Below, piece after piece: positions 6,958 through 14,993 of a stretch of 44,966 nt of DNA. The position numbers and the translations under genes were made by a program. Position 1 is the first letter of the stretch. Each line of letters begins with the position of its first letter. The DNA comes from Agrobacterium sp. a22-2 (GTDB lineage Bacteria; Pseudomonadota; Alphaproteobacteria; Rhizobiales; Rhizobiaceae): assembly GCF_012276985.1 (NCBI RefSeq), contig NZ_JAAXMM010000023.1, positions 1 through 44,966 on the forward strand. The letters are read 5' to 3'. The notes below the pieces were generated by a model. It searched no databases. It worked only from the letters and a program-made list of their open reading frames with translations, and was not told where the DNA came from.

Positions 6958-7842
6958 TCAGCCCAGCCGCGCTTCGGCAAAGACCTTGTCGATGATCGCG
7001 AATTTGACCGCCTGCCAGCGGCAATATTCCTCCAGATAGTCGCTTTTCATCCAGAGATGGGTCTTCTTCGTGTCGTCGTGCCAGGCCAGGCAGCCCATGT
7101 CCACAGCCTTGCGCAGCAGGCGCTGCAGATGGGTGCGCGACATCATGAAATGGCCGGCCATGGCACGGGCGTCGACGCGGCCGATATCGTAGCCTTGCGC
7201 CTGCTCGCTGCCCGGCTCGATCCGGCGGATCAATTCGTCCATGACGAGGCCGCCGGCCTCGGTCCACAGGAAGATCGCCACGCGCTCCGGCGGCTCGCGC
7301 CAGCGACGGTCATCGATGCAGCACCGCGCCACGCGCGGCTGGACGGCGCGGAACAGGCCGGGTGTGGCACAATAGGCGGCAAACCGATCGCCGCCGTCGA
7401 TCTGGTCGAGCGCCGCCAGATTGGCGGCCAGCCATTGCCACATCGCCTGATGGCTGATCTCCGTCGCCTCGAAGCGGCGCGGCCGGCGGTTCGCATCGCC
7501 GGCGACGCGGATGAACCGGTAGCTCAGCAATTGGTCGAGAAAGTTCAGGACCGTGTTGCGGCTGGCGACATCGACCTCGGTGATCATCTGCTTCAGGCGG
7601 CCGGCGGTCAGCCCGGAGGGCAAGGCCGTCGGATCGTATTCGAGATAAAGCGCAAATCCCGCCTGGCTCAGCAGCCAGCGCTGATGGGAGGCCAGCATGC
7701 GCGACAGCCGCGGATTGCCGTCAAACTCGCCCTGCAGGTTGACGGCCAGAAAGCGCAGGGCGGCAACAAAAGCCGGCGACTCGATCAGTTGCTGTTCCGA
7801 AAGGGCCATACTCAAGTGCCTGCGCTCCAAATGCATATTCAT
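6958..7842 (-). CDS. Conserved hypothetical protein, winged-helix-like
   Basis: This is a soluble protein of up to 294 residues that I cannot assign to a named family. Two segments read like MarR/GntR-type winged helices: LTAGRLKQMITEVDVASRNTV (about 78-98) followed by a LLSYRFIRV strand, and ARAMAGHFMMSRTHLQRLLR (about 226-245) followed by AVDMGCLAWHD. Both have the helix-turn-helix then wing rhythm, suggesting a DNA-binding protein with two such units. In-frame starts are possible at 7842, 7836 and 7809; the last removes an N-terminus with no obvious role, and none has a clear ribosome-binding site. It is transcribed toward the small genes and away from a 435-base gap, which probably holds its promoter. 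Confidence 0.6.
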   Translation of the reverse strand: MNMHLERRHLSMALSEQQLIESPAFVAALRFLAVNLQGEFDGNPRLSRMLASHQRWLLSQAGFALYLEYDPTALPSGLTAGRLKQMITEVDVASRNTVLNFLDQLLSYRFIRVAGDANRRPRRFEATEISHQAMWQWLAANLAALDQIDGGDRFAAYCATPGLFRAVQPRVARCCIDDRRWREPPERVAIFLWTEAGGLVMDELIRRIEPGSEQAQGYDIGRVDARAMAGHFMMSRTHLQRLLRKAVDMGCLAWHDDTKKTHLWMKSDYLEEYCRWQAVKFAIIDKVFAEARLG

Positions 7843-8277
7843 ATCTGTCGACCCACCCGAAACGCCTGCCCATAACCGCCGTTCTCCGGCCCTTCAAAGC
7901 TCTAGCGTTCCCAGGCTGAACGGGCGCTGAATATTCAGCGTTCCGCAGCGCCATGAAGCCTGGGCGGCGCTCGTGATTGCCTTGGTCGAACAAGCCGCCC
8001 GAAACTCCCATAAATGGAAGGTTACGCGATACTGATTTAAAAATCCTCTCTTTTGCAGCGGCACGTGTCGCAATCGACAGCGCATCTTCTTTTGGGTAAA
8101 GGCAGGATCACTTCAGCCGTTAGGACAGCTGTCGGTCGCTGCCGTGATTCGAAGCGAGCCCGGCGAGACGCAAAGAGCAGCGGGCCGATGTTTGCCCTGC
8201 CCTCCAACGCCTCGTTGCTCGCGCCGCCATGGCAATGCCCAACCGCTGTCCCGGCGCAATAGATCGGAACCCAAGCC
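7843..8277. other. Intergenic region of 435 bases with a 16-bp palindrome
   Basis: This is the divergent gap between the HTH-like gene and the MFS gene at 8278. It contains a perfect palindrome CGCTGAATATTCAGCG at 7925-7940. An AT-richer patch (about 8031-8060) looks like a promoter zone for one of the flanking genes. No protein-like reading frame or recognised RNA was found. Confidence 0.5.
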
Positions 8278-9543
8278 ATGCTGGTCAGCCTCGCCTCCGT
8301 CGCCACCCTGATGCTGTCCACATTGCTGATGATGGCGGGCTTCGGCCTGATGAATTTCATGCTGCCGATCCGATCGATCGCCGAGGGCTGGTCGACCCTG
8401 ACCATTTCGGTGATCGCCACGGGCTATACGTTCGGCTTTACGCTGTCGTGCATCGTCACGCCGAAGCTGGTGCAGCGGGTCGGCCATGTCAGGGTGTTCA
8501 GCGCGTTGATCACCCTGCTGACGGTCTCGGTGCTGCTCTGCTCGCTGATTATCGAATGGCGCGCCTGGGTGCTGTTTCGCGGCCTTGCCGGCTTTGCCAT
8601 TGCCGGCAGCTACCTGATCATCGAAAGCTGGCTGAACGAGCGCGTCACCAATGACAATCGCGGCGCACTGTTTTCGGTCTACATGATCACCTGCCTGGTC
8701 GGCTCGATCGGCGGACAGTATATCGTGCCGCTCGGCGACCCGAGCGGTGCGCAACTGTTCATCCTGTGCGGGCTGATCTTCTCGCTGGCGATCTTCCCCA
8801 CGGCACTGTCGACCGCCCAGTCGCCGGCGCCGATCACCCAGGCGCGATTCGACCTCAAGCAGCTCTACCGGCGGTCGCCGGTCGCCTTCATCGGCTCGCT
8901 GCTGTCGGGCGCCCTGTCGGGAACCTGGGGCAGCCTCGGGGCAGTCTACACCCAGAATGTCGGCATGAGCACGGCCGAAGGTGCTACGCTTCTGTCGGCG
9001 GTGCTGGCCGGCGGTGCGCTGGCACAGATGCCGATCGGCCGCATTTCCGACCGGATCGACCGCCGCCTGGTAATGGTGTTCTGCGGCCTGTTCGGCACGC
9101 TCTCCTGCCTGGTCATGGCGGTCTTCAGTATCGACAATCCCCTGCCACTCTATATCGGCGGGTTCTTTGTCGGCACCGTGCTTTATCCGGTCTATGCCCT
9201 CAACGTCGCCCATGCCAACGACCTGGCCGAACCCAACGAATATGTGACGATTTCGAGCGGTATCATGATTCTTTACGGCCTCGGCACCGTTTCCGGTCCA
9301 CTGATGGCCGGAACGGTCATGGAATGGACCGGCCCGAAAGGCCTGCTGTGGTTCCTGGCTCTGAGCTTTGCAGCCTATGCCGGCTATGCCGGATGGCGCA
9401 TGACACGCCGGCCATCGCGCGAGGGACTGGTCGGCAAGACCGATTTCCAATCCATGCCGATCCCCATGCAGGGCACCGATCCGGGTCACACGCCGAATGC
9501 CTCGTTCGGCGAAACCGAACCGGGCGGCCCGACGCGGACCTGA
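8278..9543 (+). CDS. MFS transporter, YcaD/YfkF-like
   Basis: This 421-residue inner-membrane major facilitator has twelve predicted hydrophobic segments. The first half opens with a very hydrophobic helix and contains ESWLNERVTNDNRG (about 120-133), a signature I associate with the YcaD-like subgroup. The second half has the motif-A repeat GRISDRIDRR (about 253-262). The C-terminal tail of about 45 residues is polar. The substrate is unknown. The ATG at 8278 has no strong ribosome-binding site; the choice rests on the first membrane helix starting a few residues later. It ends ten bases from the convergent DMT gene, with no room for separate terminators. Confidence 0.85.
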   Translation: MLVSLASVATLMLSTLLMMAGFGLMNFMLPIRSIAEGWSTLTISVIATGYTFGFTLSCIVTPKLVQRVGHVRVFSALITLLTVSVLLCSLIIEWRAWVLFRGLAGFAIAGSYLIIESWLNERVTNDNRGALFSVYMITCLVGSIGGQYIVPLGDPSGAQLFILCGLIFSLAIFPTALSTAQSPAPITQARFDLKQLYRRSPVAFIGSLLSGALSGTWGSLGAVYTQNVGMSTAEGATLLSAVLAGGALAQMPIGRISDRIDRRLVMVFCGLFGTLSCLVMAVFSIDNPLPLYIGGFFVGTVLYPVYALNVAHANDLAEPNEYVTISSGIMILYGLGTVSGPLMAGTVMEWTGPKGLLWFLALSFAAYAGYAGWRMTRRPSREGLVGKTDFQSMPIPMQGTDPGHTPNASFGETEPGGPTRT

Positions 9544-9553
9544 CAGCCGACAG

Positions 9554-10492
9554 TCAGCCCGGCGGCATCGAGGCCTTGCGGGCCGCCTTGCGTTCCAGAC
9601 CGAGCCGGTGCTCGCGATAGATGATGAAAATGCCGGCCGATGCGACGATCGCCGTACCGAACAGCGTATTCAAGGTCGGGATATCGCCGAACAGGAAATA
9701 GGCGATCACCGAGCCGAGCAGGATCGAGCAGTATTCGAAAGGAGCGATCGTCGAGACATCGGCGTGACGGTAGCTTTCCGTCAGCAGGATCTGGGCGATA
9801 CCGCCCAGAAAGCCCGACATCGCCAGAAGCCCGAGTGACGACCAGGCCAGCACCGACCATCCGAAAGCCCAGGTAATGGCTGAGAGCAGCGATGCGATCA
9901 GCGAGAAATAGAGCACGATCGTCGCGGTCTTTTCCTCGCGAACCAGCTGGCGCACCTGCAGCATGGCGGCCGCGCCAAGCGTCGCGGACATCAGCACCGC
10001 CGCTGCTCCCACGGCTGCAGTCGACCCGAGGCCGCTTTCCGAAAACAGCGTGAGTTTGGGCCACGTGATGATCAACACGCCCACCATGCCGATCAATACC
10101 GCCGACCAGCGATAGAAGCGCACGCTTTCTTTCAGGAATACGGCCGCAAAGACGACGGCAATCAGCGGCATGGCATAGCCGATGGCAATCGAGTCGGGCA
10201 GAGGCAGGTGGACAAGGCCATAAAAGCCGAAGCCCATCGAAACAATGCCGATCACTCCCCGTTTGACATGGCCGAACGGATTGCGGGTGTAGAAGGCGGA
10301 ACGCAGATCGCCCTGGTAGGTCAGGTAGAGCAAAATCGGCAGAATAGCGAAGGCGGAGCGGTAGAAGGCGATCTGACCGGCCGGAATGTCAGGACCGGCT
10401 GCCTTGATGCAGGTCTGCATGCCAACAAAAACGGCGACGGAGGCGATCTTCAACAAAATTCCCCGAAGGGGATTTGTGGCGGCAATGGCCAT
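9554..10492 (-). CDS. EamA/DMT-family transporter
   Basis: About 312 residues form ten hydrophobic helices arranged as two EamA repeats, the mark of the drug/metabolite transporter superfamily. IPAGQIAFYRSAFAILP (in the first repeat) and FEYCSILLGSVIAYFLFGDIP (in the second, split here as FEYCSILLG and IAYFLFGDIP) sit where family members have their conserved Glu/Pro motifs. The protein is probably an inner-membrane exporter of small metabolites; the substrate is unknown. The ATG at 10492 is preferred because the frame upstream (to 10570) encodes a polar stretch unlike a transporter N-terminus. It is divergent from the chemoreceptor-like gene at 10825. Confidence 0.82.
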   Translation of the reverse strand: MAIAATNPLRGILLKIASVAVFVGMQTCIKAAGPDIPAGQIAFYRSAFAILPILLYLTYQGDLRSAFYTRNPFGHVKRGVIGIVSMGFGFYGLVHLPLPDSIAIGYAMPLIAVVFAAVFLKESVRFYRWSAVLIGMVGVLIITWPKLTLFSESGLGSTAAVGAAAVLMSATLGAAAMLQVRQLVREEKTATIVLYFSLIASLLSAITWAFGWSVLAWSSLGLLAMSGFLGGIAQILLTESYRHADVSTIAPFEYCSILLGSVIAYFLFGDIPTLNTLFGTAIVASAGIFIIYREHRLGLERKAARKASMPPG

Positions 10493-10675
10493 CGGGGGCT
10501 GCTCGTGAACTGGATGCAAGGGTTGGCGAACGGACGACGTCACGATTCGACAGGAGGAGAAGGCGCCCAAGATCGATCAAGCCGGCGCGTCTGGCAAGGG
10601 CTTCGTTGCGCTCCGTCATCGGCAAGAGCCTGAGAGGAGCCTGACAGAGTCAAAAAACGCCGCCAGCGAGCCTAA

Positions 10676-10774
10676 TTCATCAAATCTGATGAAACTACTT
10701 TTATTCACAGTTAACGCTTTACTGGGATCTTAAGTCATATTTGATGAATCGACTTCAAATTCTGGCATTCATCA
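10676..10774. promoter_or_regulatory. Four copies of a TGATGAA/TTCATCA heptamer in a divergent promoter region
   Basis: TTCATCA at 10676-10682 and TGATGAA at 10687-10693 form an inverted repeat with a four-base spacer. TGATGAA at 10742-10748 and TTCATCA at 10768-10774 form a second, oppositely arranged pair 19 bases apart. All lie in the 332-base gap (10493-10824) between the divergent DMT and MCP-like genes. The region is AT-rich compared with its surroundings and has no reading frame of its own. Confidence 0.5.
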
Positions 10775-10824
10775 GAGCAAGTTCAGCGTCCCGTCTCGCT
10801 CTTTCTATTCAAGGACCTTATTCG

Positions 10825-11934
10825 ATGAAAGACGCCCACCCCCAGATAAAGTCCCAGTCAGCGCCAACCACGACGCCGCGCTCCATGCGCATCGTCACGG
10901 AGGCCATTGGTTCCGATCTGGAACGCTTCAGCGCCAGCAACACCCATATCGTCAAGCAGATCAAGCTGCTGGCCATCAACGCGCTGATCGAGGCGGCACG
11001 GGCCGGCGAAACGGGCAAGGGATTCGCCGTCGTTGCCAACGAAGTACAGCGTCTGGCGCAGGGAGCCGCAGACATCGCCGACCAGTTCCAGGAAAACGTA
11101 CTCGGACGCATTGGCGTCGGCCGATCGATGGCCGATGAACTGGTGCGTGAAATGGAGGGAGTGAGGCTCACGGATCTGGCCCAGACGCTGGTACAGTTCA
11201 TCGTCCGCAACCTGTTCGAACGGACAGCCGACGTGCGCTGGTGGGCGACCGATCCGGCGCTGTGGAACGCCTTGCAGGCGCCGTCGACCGATGTCGCCGC
11301 CTTTGCTGCAGAACGGCTCGGCGTCATCAACCGCTTTTACACCGTCTACCTGGACCTTGTCCTGACCGATGCGTCCGGGCGGGTGATCGCCTCGGCCAAT
11401 CCGCGCTACCAGCGGGCGCTGAAGGACCGCAACATGTCCGGCGAGCCCTGGTTTACGGCAGCAAGATCCTGCCGCAGCGGCGACGACTATATCGTCGACG
11501 AGGTCAAGCCGAGCCTGCTGCACGACAATCGCGATATCCTCGTCTATGCCACCGGCGTGCGCCAGGAAGGACGCTCCGATGGCGCGCTGATCGGCACACT
11601 TGGCGTCTATTTCGACTGGCAGGCGCAGGGCCAGGCGATCGTCGAGAAGGAAGCCAACCTGCCGCCGCATATTGCCGAAAAGACCGAGGTGCTCCTGCTC
11701 GACGGCAATCTCAGGGTCATCGCCGCCAGCAATCCGGCGCGGCGCTACACCCATTTCGCGCTTCACAATCCCGGCAACGGCATGCGCGGCAATTATTATG
11801 ACAACAGCGGCAACATCGTCGCCTTTGCCAAGACGCTCGGTTACGAAGATTACGATGGGTTGGGCTGGTATGGTGTAATCGTTCAGCAAACGGAAAGCGA
11901 CGACGCCATTCGCGCCCAGTTCGGTCTCAAATAA
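10825..11934 (+). CDS. Soluble chemoreceptor-like protein: MCP signalling tip plus Cache-like sensor
   Basis: The 369-residue protein begins with a short segment matching the hairpin tip of methyl-accepting chemotaxis proteins: KQIKLLAINALIEAARAGE (44-62) then GKGFAVVANEVQRLA (64-78), the part that contacts CheA and CheW. After this comes a Cache/PAS-like ligand domain (about 150-330) with YLDLVLTDASGRVIASA, DYIVDEV, LVYATGV and IGTLGVYFDW. No signal peptide or membrane helix is present. In ordinary chemoreceptors the Cache domain is N-terminal and periplasmic and the tip is C-terminal, so the order is inverted and the whole protein should be cytoplasmic. AAGGA lies about nine bases before the ATG at 10825. 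It may feed a cytosolic signal into a chemotaxis-like array or act alone; I cannot tell. Confidence 0.75.
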   Translation: MKDAHPQIKSQSAPTTTPRSMRIVTEAIGSDLERFSASNTHIVKQIKLLAINALIEAARAGETGKGFAVVANEVQRLAQGAADIADQFQENVLGRIGVGRSMADELVREMEGVRLTDLAQTLVQFIVRNLFERTADVRWWATDPALWNALQAPSTDVAAFAAERLGVINRFYTVYLDLVLTDASGRVIASANPRYQRALKDRNMSGEPWFTAARSCRSGDDYIVDEVKPSLLHDNRDILVYATGVRQEGRSDGALIGTLGVYFDWQAQGQAIVEKEANLPPHIAEKTEVLLLDGNLRVIAASNPARRYTHFALHNPGNGMRGNYYDNSGNIVAFAKTLGYEDYDGLGWYGVIVQQTESDDAIRAQFGLK

Positions 11935-12116
11935 GCTTGGAGGGTGCCGGCCGCAGGTTGCTGTGTTATTATTTAATTCCGATGTGCGAAGTATTTTTAC
12001 AGTTTTAGCAATCGTTCAGAAATTGATGCAATGATTGATCCAAAGTCGCGCTGCCCGGGATTCGGTCTAGTGCTCGCGCACATCCGGTTTACGCAAAAGA
12101 CAATCAGGACAAATTT

Positions 12117-14765
12117 ATGCGAACAGACACGGGCCAGGTCATTAATCTGGCGGACTACCGCCCCACCGATTTCGTACTGGAACGGGTCGATCTGACCTTC
12201 GAACTGGATCCGACAGAGACCAAGGTCGAGTCCCGCCTGATTTTCCATCGCCGCGAAGGGGCCGACCTATCGGCACCGCTGGTGCTGGATGGCGACGAGT
12301 TGAATCTCGGCGGCCTCCTGCTCGACCAGAACGAGCTGCCGGCCGGGCAATTTACCGTGACGTCCGACAGCCTGACGATCCGCGATCTGCCGGAGACCGC
12401 GCCGTTCGAGATCACCGTCACCACGGTGATCAATCCCGAGGCCAATACCCAGCTGATGGGCCTCTACCGCACCGGCGGCATCTATTGCACCCAGTGCGAG
12501 GCGGAAGGTTTCCGCCGTATCACCTATTTCCCGGATCGCCCTGACGTTCTGGCGCCCTATACGGTCAACATCATCGCCGACAAGGCGGCCAATCCGCTGC
12601 TGCTGTCGAACGGCAATTTCCTTGGCGGCGCCGGCTATGGCGGCGACCTGCATTTTGCGGCCTGGTTCGATCCGCATCCCAAGCCCAGCTATCTCTTTGC
12701 GCTGGTCGCCGGCGATCTCGGTGTGGTCGAGGACACATTCGTCACCATGTCCGAGCGCGAAGTGACGCTCAAGATCTTCGTCGAACACGGCAAGGAGCCG
12801 CGTGCCGCCTATGCCATGGATGCGCTGAAGCGCTCGATGAAATGGGACGAGGAGGTGTTCGGCCGCGAATACGACCTCGATATCTTCATGGTCGTCGCGG
12901 TGTCCGACTTCAACATGGGCGCCATGGAGAACAAGGGCCTCAACGTCTTCAACGACAAGTACGTCCTGGCCGATCCTGAAACCGCGACCGATGCCGACTA
13001 TGCCAATATCGAGGCGATCATCGCGCACGAATATTTCCACAACTGGACCGGCAACCGCATCACCTGCCGCGACTGGTTCCAGCTGTGCCTGAAAGAAGGC
13101 CTGACGGTCTATCGCGACCACGAGTTTTCCGCCGACCAGCGCTCGCGCTCGGTCAAGCGCATTGCCGAAGTGCGACACCTGCGCTCCGAACAGTTCGCCG
13201 AGGATTCCGGGCCGCTGGCCCATCCGGTCCGGCCGACCAAATATCGCGAGATCAACAATTTCTACACGACCACGGTCTACGAGAAGGGCTCCGAGGTCAC
13301 CCGGATGATCGCCACCCTGCTCGGCGCCGATCTGTTCAAGAAGGGCATGGACCTTTATTTCGAGCGCCACGACGGCGACGCGGCCACGGTCGAGGATTTC
13401 GTCAAGTGCTTCGAGGATGCCAGCGGCCGGGATCTGACGCAATTCTCGCTGTGGTACAGTCAGGCCGGCACGCCGCAGATCACCGTCTCGACCGCCTATG
13501 ACCCGGCCAAGCAGAGCTTTTCCCTGTCGCTCGAGCAACTCGTTCCGGCAACGCCTGGCCAGACGGCCAAGGAGCCCATGCATATCCCGCTGAAATTTGC
13601 GCTGCTCTCGGCCGAAGGCACGGAATTCGCGCCGAGCGCCGTGACCGGCGGCGAAGTGACCGGCGACGTGCTGCACTTAACCGAACGCAGCCAGACCTTC
13701 ACCTTTTCCGGCATCGCCTCGCGTCCTGTGCTGTCATTAAACCGCAGCTTCTCGGCGCCTGTCACCCTGCATTTCGACCAGAGTGCCGACGACCGCAGCC
13801 TGATTGCCCGCCATGAGAGCGATCTTTTCGCCCGCTGGCAGGCTCTGACCGACCTCGCCTTGCCCAACCTTTGCGACGCGGCCAATGCCGCACGCAAGGC
13901 AGCGCCTGTCGTCTGCAATGCCGCTTTAAGCGAAACCCTGCTGGCGATTGCGGCCGACGACAGCCTGGAGCCGGCCTTCCGCGCCCAGGCCCTGGCACTG
14001 CCGAGCGAGGCCGATATCGCCCGCGAACTTGGCAGCAACAACGACCCGGACGCCATCCACGAAGGCCGTCAGGCGATCCTGACCGATATCGCAAAGCAGG
14101 GCATCGACATCTTCCGGGCTCTTTATGCGTCGATGCAGACCGAGGGACCATTCACGCCGGATGCCGCCAGCGCCGGCCGCCGCGCCCTGAAGAATGCTGC
14201 ATTGGGTTTCCTGGCGCTTGCCGAGAATACCCCGGCCGTGGCAGCCGAGGCCTTTGCCAAGGCTGACAACATGACAGACCTCAGCCAGGCGCTGACCATT
14301 CTCGCCCATCGTTTTCCCGATGCCGAGGAAACGAAAGCAGCACTTGCCGCCTTCGAGGCGCGCTTTACTGAGAATGCACTGGTCATCGACAAGTGGCTGG
14401 CCATCCAGGCGACGATCCCCGGCAGCGCCGCCCTGGACCGCATCCGCATCCTGACCGGAAGCCCGCATTTCAATGCCACCAATCCCAATCGCGTTCGCGC
14501 GCTGGTCGGCACCTTCGCCTTTTCCAATCCGACCGGTTTCAACCGGGCCGATGGCGCCGCCTATCACTTCCTTGCCGAGCAGATCCTGGCGATCGACAGC
14601 CGCAATCCGCAGCTTGCCGCCCGGCTGCTGACGGCCATGCGCTCCTGGCGGCTGTTGGAACCGGCCCGAGCCGACCTTGCCCGCTCGGCGCTGATGCAGA
14701 TCGAACGCGCGGCCGCCCTCTCGACCGATGTCCGCGATATTGTGGATCGCATGCTGAAGGGGTAA
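12117..14765 (+). CDS. pepN: Aminopeptidase N (M1 family)
   Basis: This 882-residue zinc metallopeptidase removes N-terminal residues from peptides in the cytoplasm. The exopeptidase motif GAMEN is at 268-272 and the zinc site HEYFH-x18-E is at His304, Glu305, His308 and Glu327, all intact. The length matches the E. coli PepN subclass (about 870). The N-terminal saddle domain begins directly after the start. AGGA lies about six bases before the ATG at 12117. The 182 bases upstream are AT-rich and hold the likely promoter. A strong inverted repeat follows the stop codon. It lies next to pleC and glnE, an arrangement I recall from Sinorhizobium. Confidence 0.97.
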   Translation: MRTDTGQVINLADYRPTDFVLERVDLTFELDPTETKVESRLIFHRREGADLSAPLVLDGDELNLGGLLLDQNELPAGQFTVTSDSLTIRDLPETAPFEITVTTVINPEANTQLMGLYRTGGIYCTQCEAEGFRRITYFPDRPDVLAPYTVNIIADKAANPLLLSNGNFLGGAGYGGDLHFAAWFDPHPKPSYLFALVAGDLGVVEDTFVTMSEREVTLKIFVEHGKEPRAAYAMDALKRSMKWDEEVFGREYDLDIFMVVAVSDFNMGAMENKGLNVFNDKYVLADPETATDADYANIEAIIAHEYFHNWTGNRITCRDWFQLCLKEGLTVYRDHEFSADQRSRSVKRIAEVRHLRSEQFAEDSGPLAHPVRPTKYREINNFYTTTVYEKGSEVTRMIATLLGADLFKKGMDLYFERHDGDAATVEDFVKCFEDASGRDLTQFSLWYSQAGTPQITVSTAYDPAKQSFSLSLEQLVPATPGQTAKEPMHIPLKFALLSAEGTEFAPSAVTGGEVTGDVLHLTERSQTFTFSGIASRPVLSLNRSFSAPVTLHFDQSADDRSLIARHESDLFARWQALTDLALPNLCDAANAARKAAPVVCNAALSETLLAIAADDSLEPAFRAQALALPSEADIARELGSNNDPDAIHEGRQAILTDIAKQGIDIFRALYASMQTEGPFTPDAASAGRRALKNAALGFLALAENTPAVAAEAFAKADNMTDLSQALTILAHRFPDAEETKAALAAFEARFTENALVIDKWLAIQATIPGSAALDRIRILTGSPHFNATNPNRVRALVGTFAFSNPTGFNRADGAAYHFLAEQILAIDSRNPQLAARLLTAMRSWRLLEPARADLARSALMQIERAAALSTDVRDIVDRMLKG

Positions 14766-14780
14766 TTTTCCTCTTGGCGA

Positions 14781-14804
14781 TCGGCGGACCTGAGTGTCCG
14801 CCGA
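14781..14804 (+). terminator. Stem-loop after pepN, weak terminator candidate
   Basis: TCGGCGGAC (14781-14789) and GTCCGCCGA (14796-14804) make a perfect nine-base-pair stem with a six-base loop, 15 bases past the pepN stop. No T-run follows, so it may mark a 3' end or need Rho rather than act as a standard intrinsic terminator. Confidence 0.45.
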
Positions 14805-14884
14805 CTGTTGTCCGGCGCAAAAATGTGCAGACGACGGCCTGTAGAGGGCTTGTCGCAAAAGCTTATGCGAGTCTTTGCAACAGG

Positions 14885-14899
14885 TTAACAAAGTTTTAC
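14885..14899 (+). promoter_or_regulatory. Near-consensus CtrA-type site upstream of pleC
   Basis: TTAA-N7-TTAC differs by one base from the TTAA-N7-TTAA core bound by the alphaproteobacterial cell-cycle regulator CtrA. It lies about 95 bases before the pleC start in an AT-rich patch. CtrA control is inferred only; single sites with one mismatch occur by chance. Confidence 0.3.
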
Positions 14900-14993
14900 T
14901 TTTTCCGACTAGACAGAGCGAATCACCTTTGATTCAATGGCTTAGGTTCGGGCGAGCGGCGCTGCGAATCAGACGAGGGATCAGGCAGGGACG

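Noticed and set aside
12267..13676. A 469-codon antisense reading frame inside pepN
   Set aside because: Its product is rich in Gly, Arg, Asp and His with no family motif, and pepN on the other strand has all catalytic residues; long antisense frames are usual in high-GC DNA.
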